The notes under the pieces were generated by a model. It had not been told where the DNA came from. It worked only from the letters and a program-made list of their open reading frames with translations, and did no database searches. Below are positions 26,530 through 33,536 of a stretch of 64,000 bases of DNA, one piece after another. A program made the translations under genes and the position numbers. The first letter of the stretch is position 1; each line of letters starts with the position of its first letter. The stretch comes from JASHUC01 sp035523875 (GTDB lineage Bacteria; Pseudomonadota; Gammaproteobacteria; Steroidobacterales; Steroidobacteraceae), in the NCBI GenBank assembly GCA_035523875.1, contig DATKPY010000018.1, forward strand, positions 62,001 through 126,000. Reading direction: 5' to 3'.

Positions 26530-26544
26530 TGCGTACTTCTCACA
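26530..26544. promoter_or_regulatory. Island motif upstream of the phasin-patatin operon
   Basis: The lower strand reads TGTGAGAAGTACGCA, 11 of 13 fixed motif positions. Its centre is 33.5 bp from the centre of the TATAAA -10, so it would lie near -43. Confidence 0.6.
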
Positions 26545-26560
26545 GGGCGAGCCGCCGCCA

Positions 26561-27586
26561 CTACTCCGGGCCGAGCGGCCAGCGATCGAGGAGCGGCGCG
26601 AGCGGCCGGCCCTCGAGCATGCGCTTCACTGCCAACCCGAGGAGCGGTGCGACCGTCAGCACCGTGAGCTTGCCCGCATCCGGCTGCGGCGCTGCGGCGC
26701 GTGGGCCGAGGGGCACGCCTGCGGCGTCGGTGACGACCGCGCTTGCGATGTCGGGGCTCGCAATCATCTTCTCGAGGCCCGCTGCGAGCGGCGCGTGCGC
26801 AACCGCAGCGTGCACGGAGAGCGCGCCGGCGGCGCGGCAGGCCGCCGCGGCGCGCACCAGCGTTCCGCCGGTGGCGCACAGATCATCGATCAGGATCACC
26901 GCCTTGTCGGCCACCGCCCCGACGATGGAACCCCCCGAAACGACGTCGCCCGCCCGCCGCTTCTCGATGAACACGAGGTCGATGTCGCGCGCAAGCCGCC
27001 TGGCGAGCAGCTCGCGAAAGATCTGCGCGCGCTTGATGCCGCCGACATCGGGAGAGGCGACTGCGATTGGGGCGCCGGCGAGCGTCGTGGCGAAGTGGTG
27101 GACGATCAGCGGCAGCGCCGTCAAATGGTCCGTCGGGACGCGAAAGGCATTATCGAAGGCTGCGGCGTTGTGCACGTCGATCGCAACCACGCGTTGCGCG
27201 CCGGCACTCTCCAGCAGCTCGGCCACGTAGCGTGAGCTCACCGGGTCGCGCGGCTGCGTGCGCCGGTCCTTACGGGCGAACGCGAGATAGGGCACGAGGG
27301 CTACCCGGTGCTCGGCACCCGCATCGCCCAGGCCCCGCAGCAGGAACAGCAGGCGCAGCAGCCGCTGCGCGAGCGGCGCGTCGGCCGTCCCCGTGAGCAC
27401 CTGCAGCACGAACACCGCTCGCGAGCGCACCGATTCGAGCGGACGGAGCTTGAACTCCCCGCCCTCGAAATTCCGCTCCTCGAGCTGCCCGAGCGGGATG
27501 CCGGCTTGCGCGGCCACGGCGCTGCCGAGCACGCGGCTCTCGCTGAGTGCAAACAGGCACGGCGTGGGCTCGGAGCGGCGTCCCAT
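26561..27586 (-). CDS. prs: Ribose-phosphate pyrophosphokinase (divergent paralogue)
   Basis: This 341-residue protein has the PRPP synthetase signature: LVPYLAFARKDRRTQPRDPVSSRYVAELLE, the DVHN metal site in VVAIDVHNAAA, SPDVGGIKRA and the PRPP loop ILIDDLCATGGTLV. It makes PRPP from ribose 5-phosphate and ATP. It is longer than the usual 310-320 residues, and loop details (CATGG instead of DTAGT-like) suggest a second, specialised Prs rather than the housekeeping copy; that is inference. It lies 27 bp after CBS3 on the same strand, so nucleotide-sensing control is possible. Confidence 0.85.
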   Translation of the reverse strand: MGRRSEPTPCLFALSESRVLGSAVAAQAGIPLGQLEERNFEGGEFKLRPLESVRSRAVFVLQVLTGTADAPLAQRLLRLLFLLRGLGDAGAEHRVALVPYLAFARKDRRTQPRDPVSSRYVAELLESAGAQRVVAIDVHNAAAFDNAFRVPTDHLTALPLIVHHFATTLAGAPIAVASPDVGGIKRAQIFRELLARRLARDIDLVFIEKRRAGDVVSGGSIVGAVADKAVILIDDLCATGGTLVRAAAACRAAGALSVHAAVAHAPLAAGLEKMIASPDIASAVVTDAAGVPLGPRAAAPQPDAGKLTVLTVAPLLGLAVKRMLEGRPLAPLLDRWPLGPE

Positions 27587-27613
27587 GGGGCAGCGGCGCA
27601 GTGCGCGGCCGAT

Positions 27614-28063
27614 TCAGTTGGCGCGCGGGGTCTCGTGGGACGCCTGCGCTCCGAGCAGCTCAGCGAGCCCGGCGAGCTGCAGCGCGAGCGCCGGAACCAG
27701 ATCGTCGAGCGTGACCATGCCGATGAGCTCGCCGTCGGTGCTCACGACCGGTGCGCGGCGCACCGCCCGTGCGTTCATCGCCTCGATGGCCTCGCCGATG
27801 CCGAGGTCGATGCTCACGACCAGCGGCTCGCGGCTCATCACCTCGCCCACCGTCAGGCAGTAGAGGTCGGCGGCGTGACTGAGCTGGCCGCGCACGATGT
27901 CGCGATCGGTCAGCACTCCGATCGGTCGGCGCCGCAGATCCTGCGCGTCGGTGACGACGAGCGCGCCGACCCGGTGATCGAGCATCGCGCGGGCGGCGTC
28001 GACGAGCGGTTGATCGGGGTGCGCCACCTGCGCCCCGGGGCTGTAGACATCTCGAACCTTCAT
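27614..28063 (-). CDS. CBS-pair protein (CBS3)
   Basis: This 149-residue Bateman module has motif ends GVLTDRDIVRGQLSHAAD and IGMVTLDDLVPALALQLAG. It begins MKVRDVYSPGAQVAHPDQPL. It is cotranscribed with the PRPP synthetase gene (27 bp gap) and divergent from CBS4. The intergenic region carries the B-type island motif. Confidence 0.9.
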   Translation of the reverse strand: MKVRDVYSPGAQVAHPDQPLVDAARAMLDHRVGALVVTDAQDLRRRPIGVLTDRDIVRGQLSHAADLYCLTVGEVMSREPLVVSIDLGIGEAIEAMNARAVRRAPVVSTDGELIGMVTLDDLVPALALQLAGLAELLGAQASHETPRAN

Positions 28064-28112
28064 GTTTGGAACACCTGCGCAACCGCGAGGGGCGGTTCTC
28101 TGTCGCCTGCGG

Positions 28113-28118
28113 AGCTTA
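28113..28118 (-). promoter_or_regulatory. Candidate -10 of the CBS3-prs operon
   Basis: The lower strand reads TAAGCT, a moderate match, 34 bp from the centre of the B-type motif. I rank it on its spacing more than on its sequence. Confidence 0.35.
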
Positions 28119-28139
28119 GGGCCGCAGATGCGCCGCTCC

Positions 28140-28158
28140 CATCCGCATTGGTACGCAT
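28140..28158. promoter_or_regulatory. Island motif, type B, between CBS3 and CBS4
   Basis: The upper strand reads CATCCGCATTGGTACGCAT. The lower strand of the hsp20/usp intergenic region has the same 19-mer with two differences. The block also contains a direct repeat, CGCATTGG, at 10 bp spacing. Confidence 0.6.
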
Positions 28159-28222
28159 TGGCGGGGCGCTCGCCCCTGTGGCCTGATCCACCCGGGCCCA
28201 AGGCAGCGTAGCGGAGGAAGCG

Positions 28223-28654
28223 ATGAACGTGGGGAGCATCTGCAGCCGGCGTCCGGTGACCGTCTCGACGGCCGCGGCGCTTGCGGAGGTCGCACGGCTC
28301 ATGCGCGATGAGCACGTAGGAGCCGTGATCGTGACACAGGGCCCGGAGCATCGGCGCGTTGCGGGCATCATCACCGATCGCGATATCGTGCGCGCGCAGC
28401 TCGAGCGCACGGCGGATCTGTCGCGCCTGAGCGCGGGGGAGACGATGACTGCGAATCCGCTCGTGATCGCGGCGGATGAGCCCCTCGAGGGCGCGATTTC
28501 CCACCTGCGCGCGCGCGGCGTGCGCCGCGCGCCGGTCGTGGCCGCCGACGGCTCGCTCGCGGGTGTGGTTTCCGCCGACGATCTGCTCGCGCAGCTCGCC
28601 ACGCAGCTCATCGGCGTTGCCGGGATCGTCGCGCTCCAGGCGCGGCGCGAGTAG
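28223..28654 (+). CDS. CBS-pair protein (CBS4)
   Basis: This 143-residue Bateman module has motif ends GIITDRDIVRAQLERTAD and AGVVSADDLLAQLATQLIG. A GGAGGAAG ribosome-binding site precedes the ATG. It is most similar to the divergent CBS3 and probably arose by duplication. Confidence 0.9.
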   Translation: MNVGSICSRRPVTVSTAAALAEVARLMRDEHVGAVIVTQGPEHRRVAGIITDRDIVRAQLERTADLSRLSAGETMTANPLVIAADEPLEGAISHLRARGVRRAPVVAADGSLAGVVSADDLLAQLATQLIGVAGIVALQARRE

Positions 28655-28810
28655 CGCTGCGGCTGCCTCGCCGGGTTCTGTCAACCGCGAGATCCCCGGG
28701 AGGGCGCAGGAAGCCCCGCCTGTCGGTCATGGACTGCCCCCGCGGCCGAGGTTCGGGAGCCTCGTGCGCTCGCGGCGGCCCGGGCGAGTGCTTCGCAGGC
28801 CGTTCGAGGC

Positions 28811-28816
28811 TAAAAT
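28811..28816 (+). promoter_or_regulatory. -10 element of the Bax-inhibitor-like gene
   Basis: TAAAAT stands out in GC-rich DNA 31 bp before the ATG at 28842 and overlaps an alternative upstream ATG, which argues for the later start. No island motif lies at the 33-35 bp distance. The rest of the 187 bp gap after CBS4 shows nothing else. Confidence 0.45.
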
Positions 28817-28841
28817 GACCGCTCACTGCGGAGAGACGCAC

Positions 28842-29564
28842 ATGCCGAGCCCAGACCCCAATCCGTATCCTTATTTTCGACCGAGCGGCGCACTGCGCGC
28901 AGGGGCCGAAAGCGGCCTGCGCGCCTACCTCATTCAGGTCTACAACTACATGGCGGGCGGGCTCGTGCTCACGGGCGTCGCCGCCTATGTGGGCGCGGCG
29001 AGCGGCTTCTATGCCTCCCTCGTGGGGACGCCGTGGTTGTGGCTGGTGCTGCTCGCGCCGCTCGCACTGGTGCTGCTGCTCGGCTTTCGTATCGACAGAA
29101 TGAGCCTCCCGGCCGCGCAGCTTGCGTTCTGGGCGTATGCCGCCCTGGTCGGGCTGTCGCTCTCCGGAATCTTTCTCGTCTACACGGGTAACAGCATCGC
29201 GCGAGTGTTCTTCATCACCGCGGCCACGTTCGCGGCCACCAGCGTTTACGGCTACACCACCGGACGCGATCTGTCGCGGCTCGGCTCGTTCCTCTTCATG
29301 GGGCTGATCGGTGTCATCATCGCGATGGTCGTCAACGTGTTTCTGAAGTCGACTGCGCTGCAGATGACCATCTCCGTGATGGGCGTCATCGTCTTCACCG
29401 GGCTTTCCGCCTACGACACCCAGAAGATCAAGGCGAGCTACGTCTACGGTGAGGATGGCACCGTGACCGGCAAGAAGTCGATCTTCGGCGCGCTCATGCT
29501 GTATCTCGACTTCCTCAATCTCTTCCTCATGCTGATGCAGCTACTCGGCGATCGGCGCCGCTGA
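28842..29564 (+). CDS. Bax inhibitor-1/YccA-family membrane protein
   Basis: This 240-residue protein has seven hydrophobic segments starting near residue 35 and the family ending MTISVMGVIVFTGLSAYDTQKIK, followed by ALMLYLDFLNLFLMLMQLLG. Bacterial BI-1 proteins act as calcium leak channels or interact with FtsH (YccA). A GGAGAG ribosome-binding site precedes the ATG at 28842. A link to the FtsH encoded 4.7 kb away is possible but unproven. Confidence 0.9.
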   Translation: MPSPDPNPYPYFRPSGALRAGAESGLRAYLIQVYNYMAGGLVLTGVAAYVGAASGFYASLVGTPWLWLVLLAPLALVLLLGFRIDRMSLPAAQLAFWAYAALVGLSLSGIFLVYTGNSIARVFFITAATFAATSVYGYTTGRDLSRLGSFLFMGLIGVIIAMVVNVFLKSTALQMTISVMGVIVFTGLSAYDTQKIKASYVYGEDGTVTGKKSIFGALMLYLDFLNLFLMLMQLLGDRRR

Positions 29565-29602
29565 GGGCGGGGCCGCACGCGTGCATCGCGGCTGCGGATG
29601 AC

Positions 29603-30880
29603 TCAACTGCCCGCGGCGAGATAGAGCGCCGTTACGAGCAGCCCGGCGAGCGCGAGCGCGACGAGCAGCACCGCTGCGCGCCGGCAGGCGTGCACGCCGC
29701 CGAAGATGAGCGCATAGACCGCCTTCAGCACGTTGTTCGAGGAGGCCGCAATCAGGATCGCGGCGCACAGTGCGCGCACCGACATGCCCGTCACGCTCCC
29801 CTGAGCGAGGCCGAGCACGAACGGAGCGATGTCGGTCACGCCCGTGACCGCGGCGAGCGCGTAGATGCCGTGCTGCCCGAAGCGCGCGCGGATCCAGGCG
29901 GTTGCGAGCGCGAGCACCACGAACAGCGCCGCGAACACCGCCGCCGTGCCGAGCTGCAAGGGATTTCCAACCACGAGCTTGCGGGGGTGCACCGCACGGC
30001 CGGCGCGCAGCCCCTGCCACGCCGCCACCGCCGCCGCGACCACGAACAATCCGCCGAGGCCCGGAAGCAGCGCACGCGCGAGCCCCAGGTTGAACACGGC
30101 GACCACCGCGTTGATCCGCACGTACATGATCGCCGTGGCGAGCACGATGTCCGCGGTGAAGTCCGCCTGCCCGGCTCCGAGCGCGCGCTGCTCGCGCGCC
30201 AGGGCGACGGTCGTCGCCGTGGAGGAGTACAGACCGCCGAGGATCGTCGGCAGCAGCGCGCCGGACTTGAGCGGTAGATAGCGCTGCAGCAGATAGCTCG
30301 CGTACGAGAGGGTGGAGATTGCGACGAGCGCGAGCCACGCATCGAGCGGCGTGATCGACGTCCAGGCGACCACGGGGTGGCTCGGTACGAGCGGCAGCAC
30401 GACGCCGACCAGGATCAGGAACTTGCCGAGCGTGAAGACCTCGTCCGAGGGGACCTTGAGCACGAGCCGGTGCAGCGCCTCGCGCCCCTCGAGCAGCAGC
30501 ACCGCGGCGACGGCAGCGCCGACCTCCAACCATTGCGGCTGCGTGAGCGCCACCGGCCCGAAGGTATAGGCGAGCAGATTCGCCGTCGGCACGACGAGCC
30601 CGGGGCGGTTCGGGTCGTCCTGCGGCTCGCCGCGAATGTGCGCGTACAACCACACGGCGACCGCGGCGAGCCCCGCAAGGTAGGGAATGAGCGATCTCGG
30701 ATCGAGCAGATAGAGGAGTGTCCCGAGGAGCGCGAGCATCGGGAAGGTGCGGATGCCGCCCGGACTGGTGTGTTCCCCGCGCTTGTAAACGTCCTCGAAG
30801 GCGAGGCCCATGAACACCGCCATGGCGATCGCAAGGCCGATGCGGGCCACGAGATTAAGCGGAGCGTGATCACCCGGCAT
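29603..30880 (-). CDS. MgtC/SapB-DUF4010 membrane protein
   Basis: This 425-residue integral membrane protein joins an N-terminal MgtC-like domain (ARIGLAIAMAVFMGLAFED, GIRTFPMLALLG) to a C-terminal DUF4010 domain with many hydrophobic helices. SSSTATTVALA-like and GVTDIAPFVLGLAQ blocks are visible in it. MgtC proteins affect F-type ATPase and growth at low magnesium; the role of the fused form is unknown. It is convergent with the Bax-inhibitor gene. Confidence 0.85.
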   Translation of the reverse strand: MPGDHAPLNLVARIGLAIAMAVFMGLAFEDVYKRGEHTSPGGIRTFPMLALLGTLLYLLDPRSLIPYLAGLAAVAVWLYAHIRGEPQDDPNRPGLVVPTANLLAYTFGPVALTQPQWLEVGAAVAAVLLLEGREALHRLVLKVPSDEVFTLGKFLILVGVVLPLVPSHPVVAWTSITPLDAWLALVAISTLSYASYLLQRYLPLKSGALLPTILGGLYSSTATTVALAREQRALGAGQADFTADIVLATAIMYVRINAVVAVFNLGLARALLPGLGGLFVVAAAVAAWQGLRAGRAVHPRKLVVGNPLQLGTAAVFAALFVVLALATAWIRARFGQHGIYALAAVTGVTDIAPFVLGLAQGSVTGMSVRALCAAILIAASSNNVLKAVYALIFGGVHACRRAAVLLVALALAGLLVTALYLAAGS

Positions 30881-30958
30881 GGGGCGCCAAGTCTACGCTC
30901 GGCCGGATCGATGTGCGCTACGGGCTCACTCGAGAGGATGAACGCGATGACAAAGCGA

Positions 30959-30981
30959 GGCAACGGCGCATCGCCGTTGCC
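30959..30981 (-). terminator. Hairpin after hsp20
   Basis: GGCAACGGCG and CGCCGTTGCC form a perfect 10 bp stem around a three-base loop, 26 bp beyond the hsp20 stop on the lower strand. It is followed by TCGCTTTGTC rather than a clean T-run, so it may be an attenuated or processing hairpin instead of a classical terminator. Confidence 0.55.
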
Positions 30982-31006
30982 CCGAGCCGCTCAGCATCCC
31001 TGCGCT

Positions 31007-31447
31007 CTACTGGATCTTGATCTCGGTCGGCTTCTTCGCCGCCGTCTTCGTCTTGGGCACGTGCACCGTCAGAACGCCATCCACCGTCTCGGCGCGAATG
31101 GCCGCCGGGTCGATTGCCTCGGGCAGCGAGAAGCTGCGCGCGAAGCTTCCGTAGATGCGCTCTACGCGGTGGAACTTCTCGTTCTTCTCCTCCTTCTCCT
31201 GCTTGCGTTCTCCGCTGATCGTGAGCATTCCGTCGTCGAAGGTGACGTGCACGTCCTCCTTCTTGACCGCGGGCAGCTCCGCCTTGATCAGGAACTCGCC
31301 GTCCGTCTCGCTGATGTCGACCGAGGGTGACCACGCGGCCACCGAGCCGCCATCACCGGTCAAACGCGGCCAGCCTCTCATGAGAGGCGGCATCCGACCC
31401 AGGAGTTCATCCATCGTTCCAAACGGTTCCCAGCGAATGAGGCTCAT
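31007..31447 (-). CDS. Hsp20 small heat-shock protein
   Basis: This 146-residue protein has the alpha-crystallin domain from WSPSVDISETDGEFLIKAELP to GVLTVHVPKTK, and a C-terminal EIKIQ standing for the I-x-I/V tail. It acts as an ATP-independent holdase that prevents aggregation. The ATG at 31447 follows AAGGAGAG; the frame upstream is not conserved. It is divergent from a Usp gene across 129 bp that contain the B-type motif and two -10 elements. Confidence 0.93.
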   Translation of the reverse strand: MSLIRWEPFGTMDELLGRMPPLMRGWPRLTGDGGSVAAWSPSVDISETDGEFLIKAELPAVKKEDVHVTFDDGMLTISGERKQEKEEKNEKFHRVERIYGSFARSFSLPEAIDPAAIRAETVDGVLTVHVPKTKTAAKKPTEIKIQ

Positions 31448-31477
31448 GGCTCTCTCCTTTATTGGAAGTCCGTGCCA

Positions 31478-31483
31478 AGAATA
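31478..31483 (-). promoter_or_regulatory. -10 element of hsp20
   Basis: The lower strand reads TATTCT, 34 bp from the centre of the type B motif, with a start point expected about 24 bp before the ATG. No -35 is recognisable (TCGAAG at 17 bp). Confidence 0.55.
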
Positions 31484-31505
31484 GGACCGGCGACCCGCCG
31501 CTTCG

Positions 31506-31524
31506 ATCCGTAGCAATGCGGATG
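31506..31524. promoter_or_regulatory. Island motif, type B, between hsp20 and usp
   Basis: The upper strand reads ATCCGTAGCAATGCGGATG; ATCCG and CGGAT form an inverted repeat centred at 31514.5. The -10 candidates of hsp20 (TATTCT) and of usp (CATGAT) lie exactly 34 bp to either side. This symmetry is the clearest sign that one bound factor serves both promoters. Confidence 0.65.
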
Positions 31525-31545
31525 CGCGGCCCGTGACGATGCGCT

Positions 31546-31551
31546 CATGAT
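31546..31551 (+). promoter_or_regulatory. Candidate -10 of the rightward usp gene
   Basis: CATGAT matches four of six consensus positions and lies 34 bp from the motif centre, mirroring the hsp20 promoter. Confidence 0.4.
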
Positions 31552-31576
31552 TGCAAGCGGAGGATCGTGAGCCTGG

Positions 31577-32449
31577 ATGGACGCAATCAGATCGATACTC
31601 GTTGCTCTGGATCGCGACTGCGAGTGCCGGCCCGTGATCACGCGCGCGTTGAGCCTTGCGCGCCTTCTGCATGCGCGGCTCGAGCTATTCGTGTGCGATG
31701 CGGAGCATGCCTACGTGCAGCGTCACCAGTACGATGCGCGCGCAGCGGCGCTCGCGCCGGACCAGGGTATCAGCGAGGCGTTGCGCGATCTGCACGAGCT
31801 GTGGCGCTCGCTCGGGGCCGCCGATGTGGAGGTGAGCTTCGATGCGGTGTGGGAGAGTCCGCAGTACGAGGGCATCGTGCGCCGCGTGCGGCGCTCGCGC
31901 ATCGATCTGGTGATCCGCGGCATCGGCGCCGCCGCCGCCGGTGGCACGCTCGCCGCGAACGACTGGGAGCTGGTGCGCACCTGTCCCGTACCGCTTCTGC
32001 TCACTCGGGGCAAGCGCTGGCCGGCGCAACCGGCCGTGGCCGCCGCAATCGACATCTCCGGGGAAGAGTCCGCGGGCCTCACGCGCGCGGTGCTCAGCGC
32101 GGGACAGCGAATGGCCTGCGCCTGCGGCGGCTCGCTCGAGATCCTGTACGCAACGCAGCTCGATGAGCCCGCCGGGGAGACGCTGGCAGCCAACCGAAGA
32201 GCCCTTGCGCAGCGCGCGCGCGAGGCGCAGGTCGAGGCCCGCGAGCTGCATGTGGTTCGCGGTGAGCCGGCGAGCGCGCTGCCGGCATTCGCCGCGCGGC
32301 AGCACTACGATCTGATCGCGCTCGGCGCGCTCACGCATCGCAAGGCGCTCACGGCGCTGGTCGGAACCCTCACCGGCCGGCTCATCGACTCGCTCGATTG
32401 CGACTTCCTGCTCGTCAAGTCCCCCTCGTACCGCTCGCCCGTGCCGTAA
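31577..32449 (+). CDS. Tandem universal stress protein (UspA domains)
   Basis: This 290-residue protein has two Usp domains, the first starting AIRSILVALDRDCE and the second at VAAAIDISGEESAG. The second ends with GTLTGRLIDSLDCDFLLVKSP, close to the ATP-binding G-x2-G-x9-G-S/T pattern; the first lacks it. Tandem Usp proteins are induced in growth arrest and hypoxia in many bacteria. It is the first gene of a rightward run with the ferritin-like/VIT protein, 39 bp later. Confidence 0.9.
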   Translation: MDAIRSILVALDRDCECRPVITRALSLARLLHARLELFVCDAEHAYVQRHQYDARAAALAPDQGISEALRDLHELWRSLGAADVEVSFDAVWESPQYEGIVRRVRRSRIDLVIRGIGAAAAGGTLAANDWELVRTCPVPLLLTRGKRWPAQPAVAAAIDISGEESAGLTRAVLSAGQRMACACGGSLEILYATQLDEPAGETLAANRRALAQRAREAQVEARELHVVRGEPASALPAFAARQHYDLIALGALTHRKALTALVGTLTGRLIDSLDCDFLLVKSPSYRSPVP

Positions 32450-32488
32450 GCGCGGTGGCCCCCACCGGAGCGGATTGGCTCGCACCGC

Positions 32489-33469
32489 ATGAAGATGCTC
32501 GGCTTTCGCTCACGCAAACGGCGGCGGGACCGGGGCGCGGGGCGCGCCGAACTGCTCGCGAACTGGCTCGCCGAGCTCGACAGCGCGGCGCTCTACGCCG
32601 CGATCGCGCGCACGGCGCGCGATCGAGCGCGTCGCGGGGAGTATGAGGCGCTCGCGGCGACCGAGCGGGCCCATGCACAGTACTGGGAGCGGCGCTTGCG
32701 CTCAGCGGGTCACTCGCTGCCGCGCTACCGACCGTCCTGGAGAACCCAGCTACTGATCGGGCTCGTTCGACTCATCGGCGCGCGCTTCGTGCTCCCGAGC
32801 ATCACTGCCCGCGAGATGCAGGACCGCGACCGCTACGCCGGGCTCGCGGAGCCCGGGGCGGCCGAGTTGGCCCGCGACGAGCAGGCGCACGCGGCGCTGC
32901 TGCGCGGCTGGACCGATGGCTCCTTGAGCGCAAGTTTGCGCGCGGCGGTGCTCGGCGCGAACGACGGATTGGCCTCGAACTTCTGCCTGCTGATGGGTGT
33001 TGCGGGCGGTGGCGCCGCCGGCCGCACCATCCTGCTCGCAGGGGTGGCGGGGCTCACCGGCGGCGCCTGTGCGATGGCGCTCGGCGAATGGCTGTCCGTG
33101 ACGAATGCGCGCGAGCTCGCGGCGAGTCAGCTCGAGCGGGCAATCGGCGAGAAGACACCGGCCGGCGGCCACCCGGAGCTTGCCGCGCTCGGCAACGCGG
33201 CGGGTGCGGCAAGCGTCTCCTTCTGTCTCTTCGCGCTCGGTGCCGTCATTCCGCTGCTGCCCTTCACGCTGCTCCCACCGGGCGCGGGCACGCTCGCGAG
33301 CATCGGCGCCGCGCTCGTCGCGCTGTTCGGCCTCGGGGTCGTCACCTCGCTCTTCAACGGTCGCACGGCGCTCTATTCCGGCGCGCGCCAGATGCTCATC
33401 GGAGCCGGCGCGGCCGCGGCAACCTACCTCACCGGACGAGTCTTCGGCGTGCTGGCAGGCACGCTCTGA
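32489..33469 (+). CDS. Ferritin-like/VIT1 fusion, probable iron or manganese exporter (MbfA-like)
   Basis: This 326-residue protein joins an N-terminal four-helix ferritin-like domain (ELDSAALYAAIARTARD, EYEALAATERAHAQYWERRL, DEQAHAALLRGW with metal-ligand Glu/His) to a C-terminal CCC1/VIT1 domain. That domain has about five membrane helices, starting at LRAAVLGANDGLASNFCLLMG. The layout and length match MbfA, which exports iron and limits oxidative damage. Placement in a stress island fits iron detoxification in resting cells. Confidence 0.85.
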   Translation: MKMLGFRSRKRRRDRGAGRAELLANWLAELDSAALYAAIARTARDRARRGEYEALAATERAHAQYWERRLRSAGHSLPRYRPSWRTQLLIGLVRLIGARFVLPSITAREMQDRDRYAGLAEPGAAELARDEQAHAALLRGWTDGSLSASLRAAVLGANDGLASNFCLLMGVAGGGAAGRTILLAGVAGLTGGACAMALGEWLSVTNARELAASQLERAIGEKTPAGGHPELAALGNAAGAASVSFCLFALGAVIPLLPFTLLPPGAGTLASIGAALVALFGLGVVTSLFNGRTALYSGARQMLIGAGAAAATYLTGRVFGVLAGTL

Positions 33470-33483
33470 TCGGCCTCGAGGGG

Positions 33484-33498
33484 TACGTACATCTCCCC
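33484..33498. promoter_or_regulatory. Weak island motif upstream of ftsH
   Basis: TACGTACATCTCCCC on the upper strand matches 8 of 13 fixed positions and also resembles the FixJ target. TAGTCT at 33523-33528 is 34.5 bp from its centre. The implied start point would lie two bases before the GTG, so this may be chance. Confidence 0.25.
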
Positions 33499-33536
33499 AC
33501 GACCACCGGCCGCGTTCCGGCTTAGTCTTGGTCGCC

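Noticed and set aside
28827..28840. TGCGGAGAGACGCA just before the Bax-inhibitor gene
   Set aside because: It is one base short of the motif, coincides with the ribosome-binding site, and lies downstream of the likely -10.
31460..31480. A sigma-54-like sequence, TGGCACGGACTTCC, upstream of hsp20 on the lower strand
   Set aside because: The GG element is good but the -12 GC element (TTGC) is missing, and a sigma-70-type TATTCT with the island motif explains the promoter better.
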